Assembly (NCBI RefSeq): GCF_910592395.1
Contig: NC_088322.1
Coordinates: forward strand, 7,559,431 to 7,623,430
Length of the DNA: 64,000 bases
DNA from: Lineus longissimus
Taxonomy: Eukaryota > Nemertea > Pilidiophora > Heteronemertea > Lineidae
Reading direction: 5' to 3'
The notes beneath the pieces were generated by a model, which saw nothing but the letters and a program-made list of their open reading frames with translations, searched no databases and was not told where the DNA came from. Position 1 is the stretch's first letter. Every line of letters starts with the position of its first letter. Positions 44,187-59,100 of the stretch are shown one piece after another. The position numbers were made by a program, and so were the translations under genes.

Positions 44187-47100
44187 ATGGCTGGATCTGG
44201 AACGTTAAATCTGTCGTTGCTGAGCCGAGGGGTTGGAGAGGTACAAAGGAATGGACATGAAAAGGTGGAAGTCAAGTTAGAACCAGCGGTAAGCACTTTT
44301 TCAAGTTATAAGTTTTAAATTGGATCGATGTGAAAATTGTCTTGATGTCGGTTTCTCCGCCCTAGAAAATGTAAAAGGTTGGCTGAAACGCTTCACCTCA
44401 ACGCTTCACTGAGCTTGATCTTCATTCAAAAAAATTTCAAATGGCGTAGGCCTTTAAGAAGAAAACTTCAAACTTGAACCATATGAAATAATATGCCTTA
44501 CTGGGGCAAGGTACTGAATTCCTTACTCCATGGGAGGCCAGACCGCATGAAGAGAGATGCAGACAATTCCATAGCCAAAACAAAGTAATACCACGATTAT
44601 TTTTTACACCCCCCACTGCCACCAATGGCACCCACATGTGTGGTTAACGCCAGTCTTAATAACTAGGCCCTATTTTAATGCTCAAATAACTAAACACAGG
44701 AGTAAAGAGAAAGATTGTTAACTTTACGTAGAGCGCAGCCTAAAATAACATACCTATAGAATCTGACCTTCCAGCATGTATGACATATATGATAAGCTTT
44801 TACTACGTAACCTCCCCAAAGGACACCCTGATTTCCTACAGTTTGCACACGTAATTCTGTAAATTCTGTCATATCTCTTCAGGGTTTCTTGAGATAATCT
44901 GGTGGTCACTGAGCTGAGAATTTCTTTCAGTACCGTTCAAGTAGATCGCAGACACTTGCGCCAGTTGATTGAAATTAAATGGGCTTATTGGTCCATGCTA
45001 GGGATGACCTCCTGCCATAACTGCATGGTTTTTACTCAAATATATATATTAGTTATCCTTCAGTGACTTTCTCATGTAAACTTGATGTTGACGAATCGTG
45101 TATGCAAGGAAATACAAAACGATCTACACAAAAGTGTTTTGGAATTGAGATGATTAACCCAATAAGGTCAATGTAGACAGATAGGGAACTTTCCAAATCT
45201 GTATAATGGCAATGTAGACAGATAGGGAACTTTCCAAATCTCTATAATGTCAATGTAGACAGATAGGGAACTTTCCAAATCTCTATAATGTCAATGTAGA
45301 CAGATAGGGAAATTTCCAAATCTGTATAACGGCAATGTAGACAGATAGGGAAATTTCCAAATCTCTATAATGTCAATGTAGACGGAAATTTCCAAATCTG
45401 TATAATGGCAATGTAGACAGATAGGGAAATTTCCAAATCTGTATAATGTCAATGTAGACAGATAGGGAAATTTCCAAATCTGTATAATGGCAATGTAGAC
45501 AGATAGGGAAATTTCCAAATTTGTATAATGGCAATGTAGACAGATAAAAAAATCTAGGGTAATTTCCCAATCTGTATCAAGTAGTAACGTAGACAATAGG
45601 GAAATTTCCCAATCTGTCCAGTCAACAGAATTTTATAGCCCTCGAATTCCTAATCATGTAAGTATCATTATACCTACCAGATGACACGTGTCGATAAGCC
45701 AGATTTTCACTACATATTCAACCGTATTATAACGACTGGGAACTAATATAAAAGCAATGTCTTACAATTCAGCAGTTTAGTATCGTTTTCATGAATATAA
45801 TTCGTACCAAACCCAATCAGACCATATTCTATAACGCATAAAACGACCGCTTTCTTGAAGTAAACATGACCACGGTAATGAATAATTGGACGCAATTTCA
45901 AGGTGCAAAAATCAAAGCAATTTACGGAACCCCTTCTTTGTCGTAAATCGTCACCACTGGCAATTTAGCAACATGTGTCCTCCGTTAATAAAGTGGCGGC
46001 TGCCTTGACAACAGGCGGTTAATATTCCGTTCAGGAAATTCGTTAATGTAGATCCGGTATTATTGGTTTACAATAAACTGTAGATAAAGAGCTTGCGTTG
46101 TGTTTGGCGGTGGTATGAAAAGCAGTCTCAGACTAATGGTATTATCGACGTTTGTTTCTGATGAGTTAAAATAGGCAGTATATCATGTATGTTAGGCAGC
46201 GTTTTTTACAAGGGCAAAATTATAGAAGATAAACCCAGAGATGTTTTGAAAGCTAGCTAATTACAGTGAACCTCCCTTAACGGACAACTCTATTAAGGAC
46301 ATCCTCCCTATCTAGGACACTAGCTTTGGACACAAACCGGTTGTTGTTATTCAATTTGACCTCTCTATAATCAGGAGACCTCTCTATTTTCCGAGGGTGA
46401 GGTTCTACTGAACTTTCTCAAGTTTATTGGATAATATTATAAAAGTCAAATGCAAGAGCTACTGAATCAACTTCAGGTCTTTTCCTGAGTTTTCTGCTGA
46501 GACTCCAGTGGTTTATGCATTCAAAAGTGATGTCTTATTACTGAAGTTTTAGTAGGATTTTGCCGGTTTGCAATGACACACTTAATTTGGTCTTCAGATC
46601 CGGAGCAAGGTCAGCTTCATTTAACCATAGCTATCTCAATTCTTTCAGACTGGCTTTTAATCTGAACTCTTCTGTGGAAAATTTACAGGCCACATATGAT
46701 ATTGTCTGGAAATGACGGGTCCAAACTTACAAACAAAACCGGTCGTTAGAAAACGCACGATCAGCACTTTCTGATGGTACCTCTTCTGTCTGAAGTTACT
46801 TTAGCTAAGGGTTTATGATGAATCTTCTCTCGAGATTTAAAAAAAAGGTTATTATTTGGTCATCCATCTTTCTTTTCAGGACTACTTCAACTGGGTCGAT
46901 GATCCAACCCGCCTCTACCTCCCTCCCATTCTTCCAGCCACAAAAGTTGCATTCAGCGAAACTCCCCGCAGCTTCAGGGGCAGCCCAAAAAATGTCCAAG
47001 AAGCACACCTACCGAAGACATTCACCACCCGAAAGGGGGCACTATTACTGTTCTCAGAAGATATGGCGCAGAAACGACGGAAGAATAAAGCGTACACGGG

Positions 47101-50100
47101 CACACAATCCAAGATGTCGACGTCATTGGACGATCTGGATCTAAACACTGTTGAAGATTTCGCCAAGAAGATTCTATCATATGGGAGCCATGTAAGTTTA
47201 CAAGCGCAGAGGTGTAGGCCTATTGATTTTGGCGTCCAACTGATATCGTTGTCCTTTCCAGATGAAACTCTTGTGCATAAACGTAGCCCTTGGCCTCTTC
47301 TTAGCATATGCTACTAACAGAAATTTGTCTGTATAGTTAGTGTCCCGAAAAACGGTTTCAGGCAAGGTACGGGCATAGGAAAGTTTAAGCACAGACCAAC
47401 TTGGTGCTACTCTGAAAATGACTGATATTTTTCTTATTCCAGTCCTCCGACGATTCTGACCGAGTCTACCTCAAATTTGTCCACGACCGTCATCGAGATC
47501 GCTACAGGTTCATCCGCCCTGGCTATTCACCCAAACGATACTTGGCAAACTGGTCACGATCTGTTGATGAGAACTTCCTTTCAAAGCTAACTGCCAAAGG
47601 TAATGCACACTCTTAGAAATAAAGGTTTTGACCTTCTGAACATTTTTGGTCACATTTGTGTTGACCGAAAAAAACCTTCGGCGTAACAGCTCTGACTTGT
47701 CGTATTCCAACCTGGTCGTCCTCCTCAGATTCCTCCGGGAAGCGAACTCGTCTGCTGGTCATTACAGGTTTTGAGGCGGAATCAAACAGGGCTTTGCGAT
47801 TTGCAATGGCGGACTTCATACATTTCAACGCCTGTTCAACGTTCTGAGGCTCTTTATCCAAGAAAACCTCCGCTGCATGTTTTTCCTTGCAACCTCGTAA
47901 AAACGCTTCTACTGTCTACTCTCCTTTGTCTCGCCTCTGGGTGAGCGTCCACAGCCAGGAAATAAACTCGCTGCGAGAATTCCTCCAGCGATTCCTCCTC
48001 TTTCTGTCTCACTGTCATCACTTTCCTCCGGGCGACGGATGGCGGGTCCTTCACATCAAAACGTCTCTCGAGGCAGCGGACAAGGTCGCGATACTCCGTG
48101 AGGTTCAACTTCACCGCATACACTAGGGCTCGGTTTGTCAAACAATCAATCAACCTCGAACCTTTTTTGGTGCTAGACCATCCATGGCGAGCTGCAGTTC
48201 TTTCAAATTGAAAGATGAACCCTTCCGAGTTCTTTCCTTCCCCGAAAACGTGATCATTTTCAGTCTGCTTGACGACTAACTGCAGTTTCGCGGACGATGG
48301 CGCCGAGGTGCATACTCTCCATCTTCATCTGAACGGGAATCTGCCGGGTCCCCCCGACGTTGTCCTTTACCTCTTCCCCGCGTGCCGGAGTCTTCCTACG
48401 ACTCCGCGAACTCTGTCGCCTAGGGACCATCTCATCATCTTCTCCTGAGTCTGAATCCCCCCTCCCCCCCCCCCCCCCGATACCCCCAGTTTCCACTGAT
48501 GCGATCCAGTTGATGACGTTGGCGGGTGACTTGCTCCCCCTTTGAGCGCGGGAGTGACTTGGTAAGGACCTTCTGTCTGAATCGGAATCCTCTGACTCAG
48601 AATTCCCATGGTTACTCGGTCGACGCCGTGGGTTGCTTTCCCGTCTGAGGTCATCCTCAGCAATGAGCTGGCGGCCCCGAGCTATATAGGTTGAGTTGCC
48701 ACCCCGATCTGGAAAATCTCTCCTCCTGTCATTCTCCCCTTGTCGGCTGGGAGTATCCCGACTTGGAACCCGATTGTACCTAGGCTGTGGAGTCTGGTGA
48801 CGTTCCCCAGCTTGATTCGAGCTGTAGCTCTGTTGACTATACTGACGGTTTCCATTCTCCCCTTGCCAGCTGGGTACTCTGTGAGGTTCCTGGCCGTATC
48901 CCGACTGTGGAGACTGGTGCTGTCCCCAGCGCTGATATAAACTGTAAGCCACCGGTTGGTTAATGATGGGAGGTCCTAGGCTGCCTTGTCCTGGCAATGG
49001 AGTTGGGCCATAGCTCCTCATGGTTAGCTTGCGCTCCCAATTTTCCTCACGGTTCCTAGCCCCTCCACCAGGAGTCTCAACCTGGCTCCGCTGTCCATCC
49101 TCCAATTTAATTCCTCTCGAAGCATAAAAATCCGGAGGTTGATGTGTAAGTGTTGGTCTGAAGCCCGTCGGTGGCACCGAAAAATCTGGCTTCAACACCA
49201 CTCCACGCCCTGAATTCCATCCGGAGTTAATAATTTCTCACTCACTCCTGGATAGAACTTTCCTTACGACGCACCTCCGCCTGAAGGGCCTCGAACTTCT
49301 CCTCCATTAGCTGGTCCATCTCCTTCTGTTCCTGGATAAAGCGCCTCTCTTCAGTTTTAAAAAACGCTCTTCGTAATGTTTATACTCTAGGGAATTTGTT
49401 CATACTCTAGGGAATACAAAACGTTTATAATGTCATCATTCAGTCTTTAGATGTTTTGCTAACCCCGTCCGTGAAAATTAACATTGCTTAGTTGCATGCA
49501 GGGGGTTTTCAGAGTTAGGGGATCTACTCTGAGGTTTAGTAGAGTTTAATGATGATAGTTTTAAAAAATAAAGTAGAGGGAATTTTAACAAGCACTTTCA
49601 TAATAGCCTTGTGTGTTCCTATTGTCATGATTGTCTTGATTTAATTATAATTTCTTCCTCAATCTGATGTCGTTGCTAGGTTATTTGAACGAAAAGAGTC
49701 TGCAGCAATCCAACGTCTTTCTGCCGCATGTCAAATCTCACATCAACGAGGATTTATCCCGATATCCGGCGCCGTACCGCATAATGCGCCACATGCTGAT
49801 GTCCCCGGGCAGTTTATCCGGGTACACATTTTTTTGGGCGAGGCCAAGGTCAGCTGACTCAGGTAGGCTAATTTCAGTTAATTTTAAGTGCGACTCTGTA
49901 CTTTGCGATGTCATATGCCAAATGACGTCATATACCAAAATGATGTAATGTAATGTGTCGGCAGAGTTGAACCGACATGATGTCATCATTTTGCGGTCTT
50001 ATATAACAGGACAAATTAAATGTTCATCAACCTACCCTCTTCAAGTGATTAACACTTTCAGTGCCAAGCAACGTAGATGTACGTCTGACAATCAGTGTGA

Positions 50101-53100
50101 CATGTTCAACACCAGCCGACGTAGATATACGTCTGTTTTCTGCCCCCCCCCCCTGTTTCTGCACCTGGATACTTATGGGTGAAACAAGATGACGGTCATC
50201 TCTGATAGATTTGTTCTCGGGGGGGGGGGGGTATAAGGCCCTGAATTAATTCGCTTAATAAACCTCTGGCGCTGAAAGTGTTTCAAACGTTCTAAAAAGT
50301 TCTGCCTTTCTATGTGCTAACCTTATTTTTTCACAGCTTCTCAATCGTTAGAACTTGGGGACGATAAGAAAGAAATAACTGATATTGCCTTTGCTCTCAA
50401 TGACCAAGGTAGAAAAATCGCCGAGTAGAACACTGTCGTGAATATGTACATTATCTTTTGAAGAAAAAAAGGTCGGAGTTGGTTCCTGTATGATCAATGA
50501 TATCAAAATTAAAAAAAAGCTTTGGAATATCCATAAAATAGGCTCGTAATGACCTGCTATTGCCAAGTAAACACTCAATAAAAGTGTCATTTGATTAAAA
50601 AACTTCATAGGTTTAATCATGTTTCTTTAATAATAGCAGGTTGGAGGCATCTGTCATGACCTCCACTGACAAGCATTTTTCGATAAATATCAAAGATAAG
50701 CTTTGTCACCTAAAGCAGTAACCTACTCCAACTGTGTATTGATCCTACGTGTAGGAGATCTGTAAATTAGCTAAATCGAATCTTTTTTTAGTGGCAGTCG
50801 ATAGTTTACGCCAGAATTTTGAAGGACTGTAGAGAACTCTCGAGAATTGCCATAAAAGTGCTTCAGTCCCTTCTGTCTTTTTCTGTATCTGTTTTTACAT
50901 ATCCCGACTAGTCCATCCAGAATCCAATAATGGAGCTAGTATTTTTTTTTCAATATGGACACAAGTTTACCTGCTATCAGCCTCCTTTTAGGAAGGTTAC
51001 CGTATTATTGATGGTAGTCAATCTTTTTGTGTTTTAGTCAAATTATTTGATCCCTATCGCATGGTCCCTATTATATCCCGTAAGTTCTGCTGCTTGTTGT
51101 AACCCTTTGAGAGTGTCGAAGATGCCATCCTTCCAACATTTAAGTTATATATTATATATTCATGTGCATGCGTAACCAAATACAAAATCTGGAAATTTTG
51201 TTCACACAATGTTAATCACGTCCTCGATGTAGTTTTGGCTGATGTAAAAAACCCTGTTAGAATTTGTCTGAATCATTGATGGTTGAGAAAGCATGGCACC
51301 TTTGACCTTTGACGTTCGATCTCTAACCTCTTCCTTCCTGTTTTAGCCCCTTTTCATGCTTGCCCCCGAGAAACGCGGCTAGTTTTGCCTCATGATCATT
51401 TGCTAACATTATTGAGTGAAGGTAACCGTTTGTACATATTTTGTTATAAAAAAGAGTGGATTGCATGTCACACGTTCGTTACTCGACTGGTCAAGAGTAA
51501 CTTCCATTAATTTACACAACACATGGTTTTGAAACACTCAAGATTGACTAATCTAAGACAGGTTGTTTGCACATGGTCGTTCGATGCCATTCAACATGTT
51601 CCATTTCTATAGATATTGTGTTGGTGACATCAAGATGTCCGATGGTTATGAGGTCATCTTTCGTCCTGGCCTTTGTATTCATTTCGGAGTAATTTATCAA
51701 CTGATCTTAAATCGGTGCGACTTGAGTATGTCTCAGCAGTATAGTTTCGTGCATGACTTGGCCAGTCTGACTTGGTCGAATGCATTTATAGGACGAATTT
51801 GGTTGAATGTTGTGCAGAGTCTTACAAATAAAGACTCCAGTGTTGTGGGATTCCTCACTTGTGAATAAGATGCCAGAATGCATGAAGATACGCAGGGAAA
51901 AAAGTTACTCTTGACCATGACTGTAGCAACCTTGTTCCCAGGGTTATTTCTATCACAAACCAAGAAACCACTGCTGAGTTTGAGTGGTGAAATGTACTGT
52001 AAACCAGGACATTTTTGTGTGCCGTTTATTTTTGCTTTACACATTTATAGATATTCGCAAAAGTAAAAGGCTGTGAAAAAGATAATCTTAATTCAAATTA
52101 CTGTTGCGGGGTTGCCTGTACGTTAAATTATCAGTATGCCAAAGTTCAATTTCACAAACTCCCAAAATAAAAAATAGCCATGAATAGTTCTGAGTTTACA
52201 ATATTCTGACTCAAGATGGGCAGAAGCTACGAGAAATGATGGCACGTAGTAATACTAAAACCCCTAGGAACAAGGCAGTCTTGAGAGATTTAGAACCCTT
52301 TATACATGTATCGTAAGGCCAATACTCTTTGAGGACCTCAAATCAGTGTCCCAGTTGGTAAAAGGTGGAACAAAATCTGTGCATTTTGCACGACTGACCC
52401 TGCTACGGTAGCCTACTCATTCAGGCGAATATAACAGTATCCGAAATCGGAACATTTTGTTAAAATTTCAGCTGGTCGTGGCACTCGTTCAAAGTCCTCA
52501 AAGGAGTATAGCGGATGAGTTTGATAATTTTCATGTTTTTATTTACCTTTCCTACTTCAGAAAATATTGGGTGTCCCGGAAAAGATGTCACTCTTTTTAA
52601 CGGCGATCAATTTTAGGATATCAAGAGCTGGAAAATATCAGAGCAACCCTCTATGAATGCCCGAGTACTACGTGTACTTAAACCAATACGTGTGACATTT
52701 TTCTGGGACACCCGCTATATGCAGTTTATACATGGTAGATACACAAAATAGACGTCAGCAATATTTAGAGGAGGCACCCACTTGAATAAAATGACTTGAA
52801 CCCTGTCTCTTTGTAATTTGTGTGATTTTTTCATCGTATCAAAAATGAAAATATTTTGAATTGAAAAGGTAGACTGTAATTTTATTGTCCTTGTAATTTT
52901 ATCATATATACAAGTATTGTCTTTGTCCGTTTGCAACGACTTTGAATGTTTTTGCATGCTAGTTTTGCAGCTTGTATAATTTGTTGACAACTTCTCGATT
53001 AGGCCGGGCCTCTCAATTACACCTTTTGGGACACACCCTGCTTTCCCCAATTTGGGCTTATTTTACTCTGATTTCATCGCGTTCGTGCTGAACATCGGTT

Positions 53101-56100
53101 TTTCGCGCAAAAAAGGCATTTTTTGCTTAAGCATGAGGCCAGCTTGATGTTTTTTTTTGTCATTTAAAGGCATATAGGAGCAGATTTGACTATTGTAACC
53201 TCTAGAATACACTTCAGGGAGTACAAAAACAAAAGTAAATTTTCTTTTCTCGTTTTGACCCCTTCTAATTTGGGTGCCCCCTAATTTTGGAAGTGTGTAT
53301 TTGGTGTAATTGAGAGGCCTGTTGATGTCATTTTGATATCGTTTCGAGAATGTTTGCATGTCAATATAAATTGGCACATGATAATCACAGTTGTCGTGAC
53401 CTCGTTTGATGTCAGAATAATATTTACCTCCACATGTGTTATGTGCTCACCCTTCACATTTAAAAATAGGTAATACTGGTTACAGTAATTTATATGCAAG
53501 TTTATTTTAAAACTTTTCCCCCCAAAATGTTTGGCTGCTGTGTAATTTCTTGCATTAATGCAGAATGCCTGCTATCGGCTGCTTTATCACTTAATCACAG
53601 CTCTATCTCATGACAAGTCTTTGGTGAATACATCTTCATGATTTAACGTGCGATTTAAACCGTTATTTCATTTTGCAATTAGACTGCATGCCATGACAAT
53701 CCAGCGATAACTTGACCTCACACGAGATAATTTTTTTGCACTTCACATTTTTCTTGGGCAATTCATCTTCAGGGATGAGTAATCTTAGAGAATAATCCCA
53801 AGGGCAATTTTTTAGGGACCGGGCCATATTCCTTTAACCTTGGAAGACGCACCTCAATGTTCATCATTGGACCTTTTCAATTCCAGCGATGTCCGGCCTT
53901 TATGAAGAAGACGAAGACAAGAAAAAAGCGCCAACAGAGGGCGCTGACAGCAAATGGAACGTTCAGGACGGCTCGATAAAAGTCCTCCAACAGGACGACG
54001 AGGGTAATTTCAAGGAGGTGCATTATGGGGAGCTGGACAAACAGACGCAGCAGAACGTTTTAACGGAATTGTTGGTAAAGAGCGCCATCAGTCATGCTTT
54101 GATGAAGCAACAGGTAAAGGCGGCAGAATTTTATAATCTCATAAGAGCTGGAAAATGGTTGTCCGCATGATGAACGGGTCAATTCCGACAAAAAAAGAAA
54201 TAAGGCTGTGATTGCAACCCTCGTACACCCTGGAGAATTAGTTCCCCAGATTGCCAAGAATCATCTCAATCTTGTGTATTTGATTCAGGCCTTCCATCTT
54301 ACTGAGCAGTTTGTCCTTGGATGGGTTCTTGGAAAATCTTTGTGTCACAAGATAAACGGCCAGAACATGCGCTCATTGGTATACTTACAGAAATACTAGG
54401 TATCCATCTGGTAGCATGTGTGATATGTCATCATATACACTGAATTTTGAGGTAAATGAACCACCGAGAAGAAGTTGGACTTGGAATCGAACTTGTTATT
54501 GTTGCTAAACCTTGATATTACTAGTATCAGATATTCATTATCCAGCGTCGCCCAATTCATCTCTGCCAGAACGCTTTTTCCATTATGAATGCAATCCTCC
54601 TTCTTTCCAGGAGGTCATGGAAGAACTCTCCAAGTCGTCCGAGAGTATAATGTCCGCCAGTCATGATGGCAGAGACAGCGGCATCAGTGCACCACCAGTC
54701 CCAGACTTTGACATGGTCGAGGCGGTGGAAGTAAGTCATTTGCATATTGACCTTTGAACTTCAAGATCGGTAACAATGTTTTCTTGAGGATTTTGTGAAC
54801 TTCTGATTTTGTTATTTTTCACAAACTGGGTGTGTCAGATCTGTGAATGATGTGAAAAATTTTTTCCATCGTCAGAAAAATACATCAATTTTTTTTTCCA
54901 AGTTTGGCAGATTTTTTGTATGTGGACCCCTACGTTTTGTTGAATTTGGCCAAAAGTTTCAAAAGTTTTCCGTCGAACATGATTTTGCTAAACCTAATCT
55001 GTCTTTGGGATGATCTTTTTGTAAAAAATTAGCTAAAAATTCAAAGAAAAATGTTGTCCTCGATCTTGAAGAATTTTCCTGCACCTTTTGATATGTAACA
55101 TAAATACCTGTGTATATATATGTATGTGTACCTATGTTCTGTATTCTGTCTTTATGATCTTTCAATCTCCCTACTTTCATGTCAGGAACTACTGTAACAT
55201 GTGTAAACCAAGAAACACTCATGGCAATTTTATTTTGTGATTTTGGGAAATTGAAACTTTGTCATACATTTGATTTTGGGTTTGACAGACCCCCGTTTTA
55301 ATTTTCGTGTTCATATATTTTGTGATTATATGTATACTTGAAAATAAAAGGCATGCAAATATTTCCTGGTTTACAGTATACATGTAGTTCAGTCAGCAAT
55401 GTTATGACACCTTTCATATTGCTCCCCTTTCATAAATTTTTTGATACCTACTTTTAATGAATCTTGATATCAAGGTCACTTTATAGCTTTAATCCATTCA
55501 ATGTCATTCATTTGAGGTTGCCTAAAAAAATACACATCAATTATTGAAATGAGAGCAATATCGAAGATTTCTCATCATCTCTAACCACATTTTGGTCCAT
55601 AACCCTGATTTATCCGAAGGTAAGTTGTAGTGCTAGTAGATCTTGGCAAGTGCACTAACATGTAACGTGCATTTTTCCGTTGATAGCCTTTGAGCCATTA
55701 TAAGATTTTGAAAAGTGCACCTTGTATCACCAGCATTCAGTCTAATTGTACATTGGGCCCTCTACTTTAAAACAATGAAGTGGCATGCATTGCACTCTCC
55801 ACCGAGAAGGTATGATTCTCTCCGTTTTAACCTCTCCTGTATGTAGGATCCGCCATACTTACAATCCTATTCCCATGCCACGGATACATTAAAATGACGT
55901 TTTCGACTAGATGGCACGGTGGTCTTGGAAAAAAATTTCGTTGCTGAAATTACCATAAATGACTAACAATCTTTGTTTGGAAAGAGTTAATTCAATAAGC
56001 TAGGCTTAGCTACCATTAGCAATGTTTTATGATCGCTGGATCGTATATCATCATTCCAATAAGCGTAGCGAAGTTGCTAGGCGATAGGCGTATGGGAGGA

Positions 56101-59100
56101 ATCATTTATTATCACTCGAGTGTTGGTTCAGGAAATATTTTAATCAAATGAAGAACCTATTACCACGCATGGTCAACAATAGTCAACACGGTGGGTGGAA
56201 ATAATAACCTGATTCATATTTGGGTAAACACAATTTTATCATATTTCCTGTTCTGGGTGGATTTCATATTTTCACCATTTTTAATTTCGGATTGACTTTT
56301 TTGCGTTATTTATTTAAGCAATAATTGACACCACAACATGACAATCTCAAAAGAATGCTCTCGGAAATAGTCTGGTTAGATACAAAGAGCTGGCGTAGTT
56401 GCTCTCAAATTTTCTCCAGCATATATCATTCCTCCAATAATTTCTAGTTGCTAAGCAAAAAACCCAAATGGAATAATAATTCATTGTCCCCAAGCGTTGG
56501 TTCATAAAATATTCAAATAAAATGAAAAACTAATATTGGCTCAAAGCAAATTAATTTGATAACAAAATGGCAGTAGAGATGGCAGGTGTACTCTAAATAC
56601 CTACGTCGATTGTTAAAAATTTTAATTCTGTAACTGAATTTGAACATTTACAAATGCTTTGATATAAACTGAATATAAATTTCAACATTGCCGTTGTGTA
56701 GTCTGATATACAAATACTATGAATACCAAGTTTAAACAAATTTCAACATTGCCGTTGTGTAGACTGATATACAAATAGTATGAATACCAAGTTTAAACAA
56801 ATTTCAAAATTGCCGTTGTGTAGGCAGATATACAAATACTATTTGTACCAAGTTGCAGCACAGTTGCACTATGTCATTGTGTAGAACTGCATTTCTATTT
56901 TCTTGGACCACGACTAAATACGAATGGCGTACCACTTTAAAGATGGAGTATCCTGAGGACATGCCAGGAAATCAAACTCAGAAAAATCTTAGAATCGAGG
57001 TTGTAGTGAACACCTTCGAGGAGACAGTGCTTTTCATTTCTGTCAGCATCATTAAACAACCAATATTTCGTGTTAATTGGTGGGGATGGTCAAAACTTGA
57101 TCAAAAGTGGCAACGCCCATTATTAGTATGAAAATTGGACCGTAAACACAATTATTAATCTCACAAAGAAATGAAACAAAATGAAACTCTTCAGAGACTC
57201 AAATCACAAATTTTATCAAAGCAATAAACTGCAACTGTACTGTACTGTTCATGTTTTACTTCTAAAGAGCTCATCCATTTCTAACATCATACACTGTTAA
57301 CTCTCGAGGATGTGGTTTTGAATTATATTCATACTCTTATTTGATCGGTTATCGCCTTCGGGTGATCGTGATTGATCCGAATTATTTTACGCTCATCTCC
57401 ATCTGCGGCGGATCACTACTTATTGATGACACCTAGCGGGTGTTTATTAAATAAATATACATTGTTGATAGTGTTCATTAAGTTTTGGTAGAATGTGGAT
57501 TGGTGGGCGGTTTGTACCCGTCCCCAATAGTGTGGTCACGAATTTCATAAAAGTAAAAGAATTTTTTGACACGGCACTTTGAAGTAATACGTGTAAATAG
57601 TTGAACTGAGAATCTGCTCAACTAGAATGTGGAGCTTGAGACCCGACTCCAGCTCATATGCTTCAGACCAGCTCTCTAATGAAGAATATAAAGGACATCC
57701 AAAGGATACCATCCTGTCAACAAAACTCTGCGGGCTCTGTGGTGGGACTCTCAAGGACAGCTGACTTTGTTACCGAAAACAGACTGACTATGTACATGTA
57801 AATCGAAAATTCCAAATGCAGAAGAAGAAGAAATATTTGACCTGCACCCCAACACTGAGGAAAGGAAGTCAGTCTGAAGGTTGGCCTCCATTTTCAGCCT
57901 TGCTGGTATGCCATCATGACGGGTCACATTTGCACTTCATGTTTGCCCGACTTGTTGACAAACTGTCTCCGACAGTTTTGTTTCTATTTTGCCTTCCACA
58001 ATGCACGAGCAAATATCATTCCTCAATCAAGATATTGCAAGAAATGATCAATTTATTGGTAAAAGTTTGCTGAAAGGCTACGCAAGCAGAACATCAATTA
58101 TTCATTTGAACTATTGAGGGAGTTGACATTACTAAATAAAGCCAAGAATTATATGTAATATACATTGGGATAGGCGGGTCCCGGAGGGGGGGGGGGTAGA
58201 AGGGGGAGGTGAACAACCCCATTTAAAAAGATCTCATTGCCTCACCAGGCGGCCATCAGTGCAGTGCAAGGCACCATTTGTTGCAAGAAATTAGCAATCG
58301 TTGAAAAAATTGGCTCGAAATAGCCAGAGTTGTTGAAAGGTTATCTGGTGCATTTGACACAGCAGAAAATGTAAGTTGACAGAAAAATGGCCAAAACCAT
58401 GATTCTGGTCAGTTATTCCTCATACGTTGTATAATTAATGTGAGGTCCAACATCAGACGATATAATTTCACCACGTTGTTCGTATTCTTGCCACTTACAT
58501 CATGACGTTCATTCCAATAAAAAGCGGCGCTGATACACACAACGTTTCGACAACGTGACGATATTATGTTGTCTGACGTTAGTGTCTTTAACACAGCAGG
58601 GGACTCAGCATGTTACTCGGCACTAAATGGCCAAAGACCATGACCGCCAACATTATTCCTGATATGATTAATTATGAATGGTCATAAATAACAGTGAGAT
58701 TGACCACAAGACGCCGCTGCCTGATTCGTGACACTGAATATCTCGTTATGAAAACACACAACAAATGGTAAAGCTGAATTATTAAGTAATTTGTTGTATT
58801 AGGTAAATAAAGTTTGTTTGTGGACATTAAGGGTTTTGTTGGCTGCAGTTTTGTTGGTGTTAATATTATGATTGTAGACAAAGAGGGAAATATTTATTTT
58901 TGCTCGGCATTATGCTGAGGCTGTTAAATAGAGGAGGGAAAGGGCTGTACCTGCCACAATGTCCCGTTTATAAAGGCCCAATCTTGATTCCTGACAGGCA
59001 ATCTCGACATATCCTGACACGATTTTCTGGTGTTTGTACAAAATGTTTGAATATTGAAGAGACATCTATCATTTGAAAAATAAACCATTAAACTTAATGA

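Noticed and set aside
45291-45596. Minus-strand ORFs of 101 and 65 codons with repeated LYRFGNFP / ICLHCHYT
   Set aside because: Product of the 41-bp minisatellite; the frame rotates every unit.
55600-55626. Strong donor CCGAAG|GTAAGT in the long intron
   Set aside because: No acceptable acceptor with an open phase-0 frame upstream; left as unassigned.
57545-58073. Possible extra exons of the KIAA2012-like gene (for example the ORF 57816-58073)
   Set aside because: No acceptor/donor pair in the required phase 0 and no recognised similarity.
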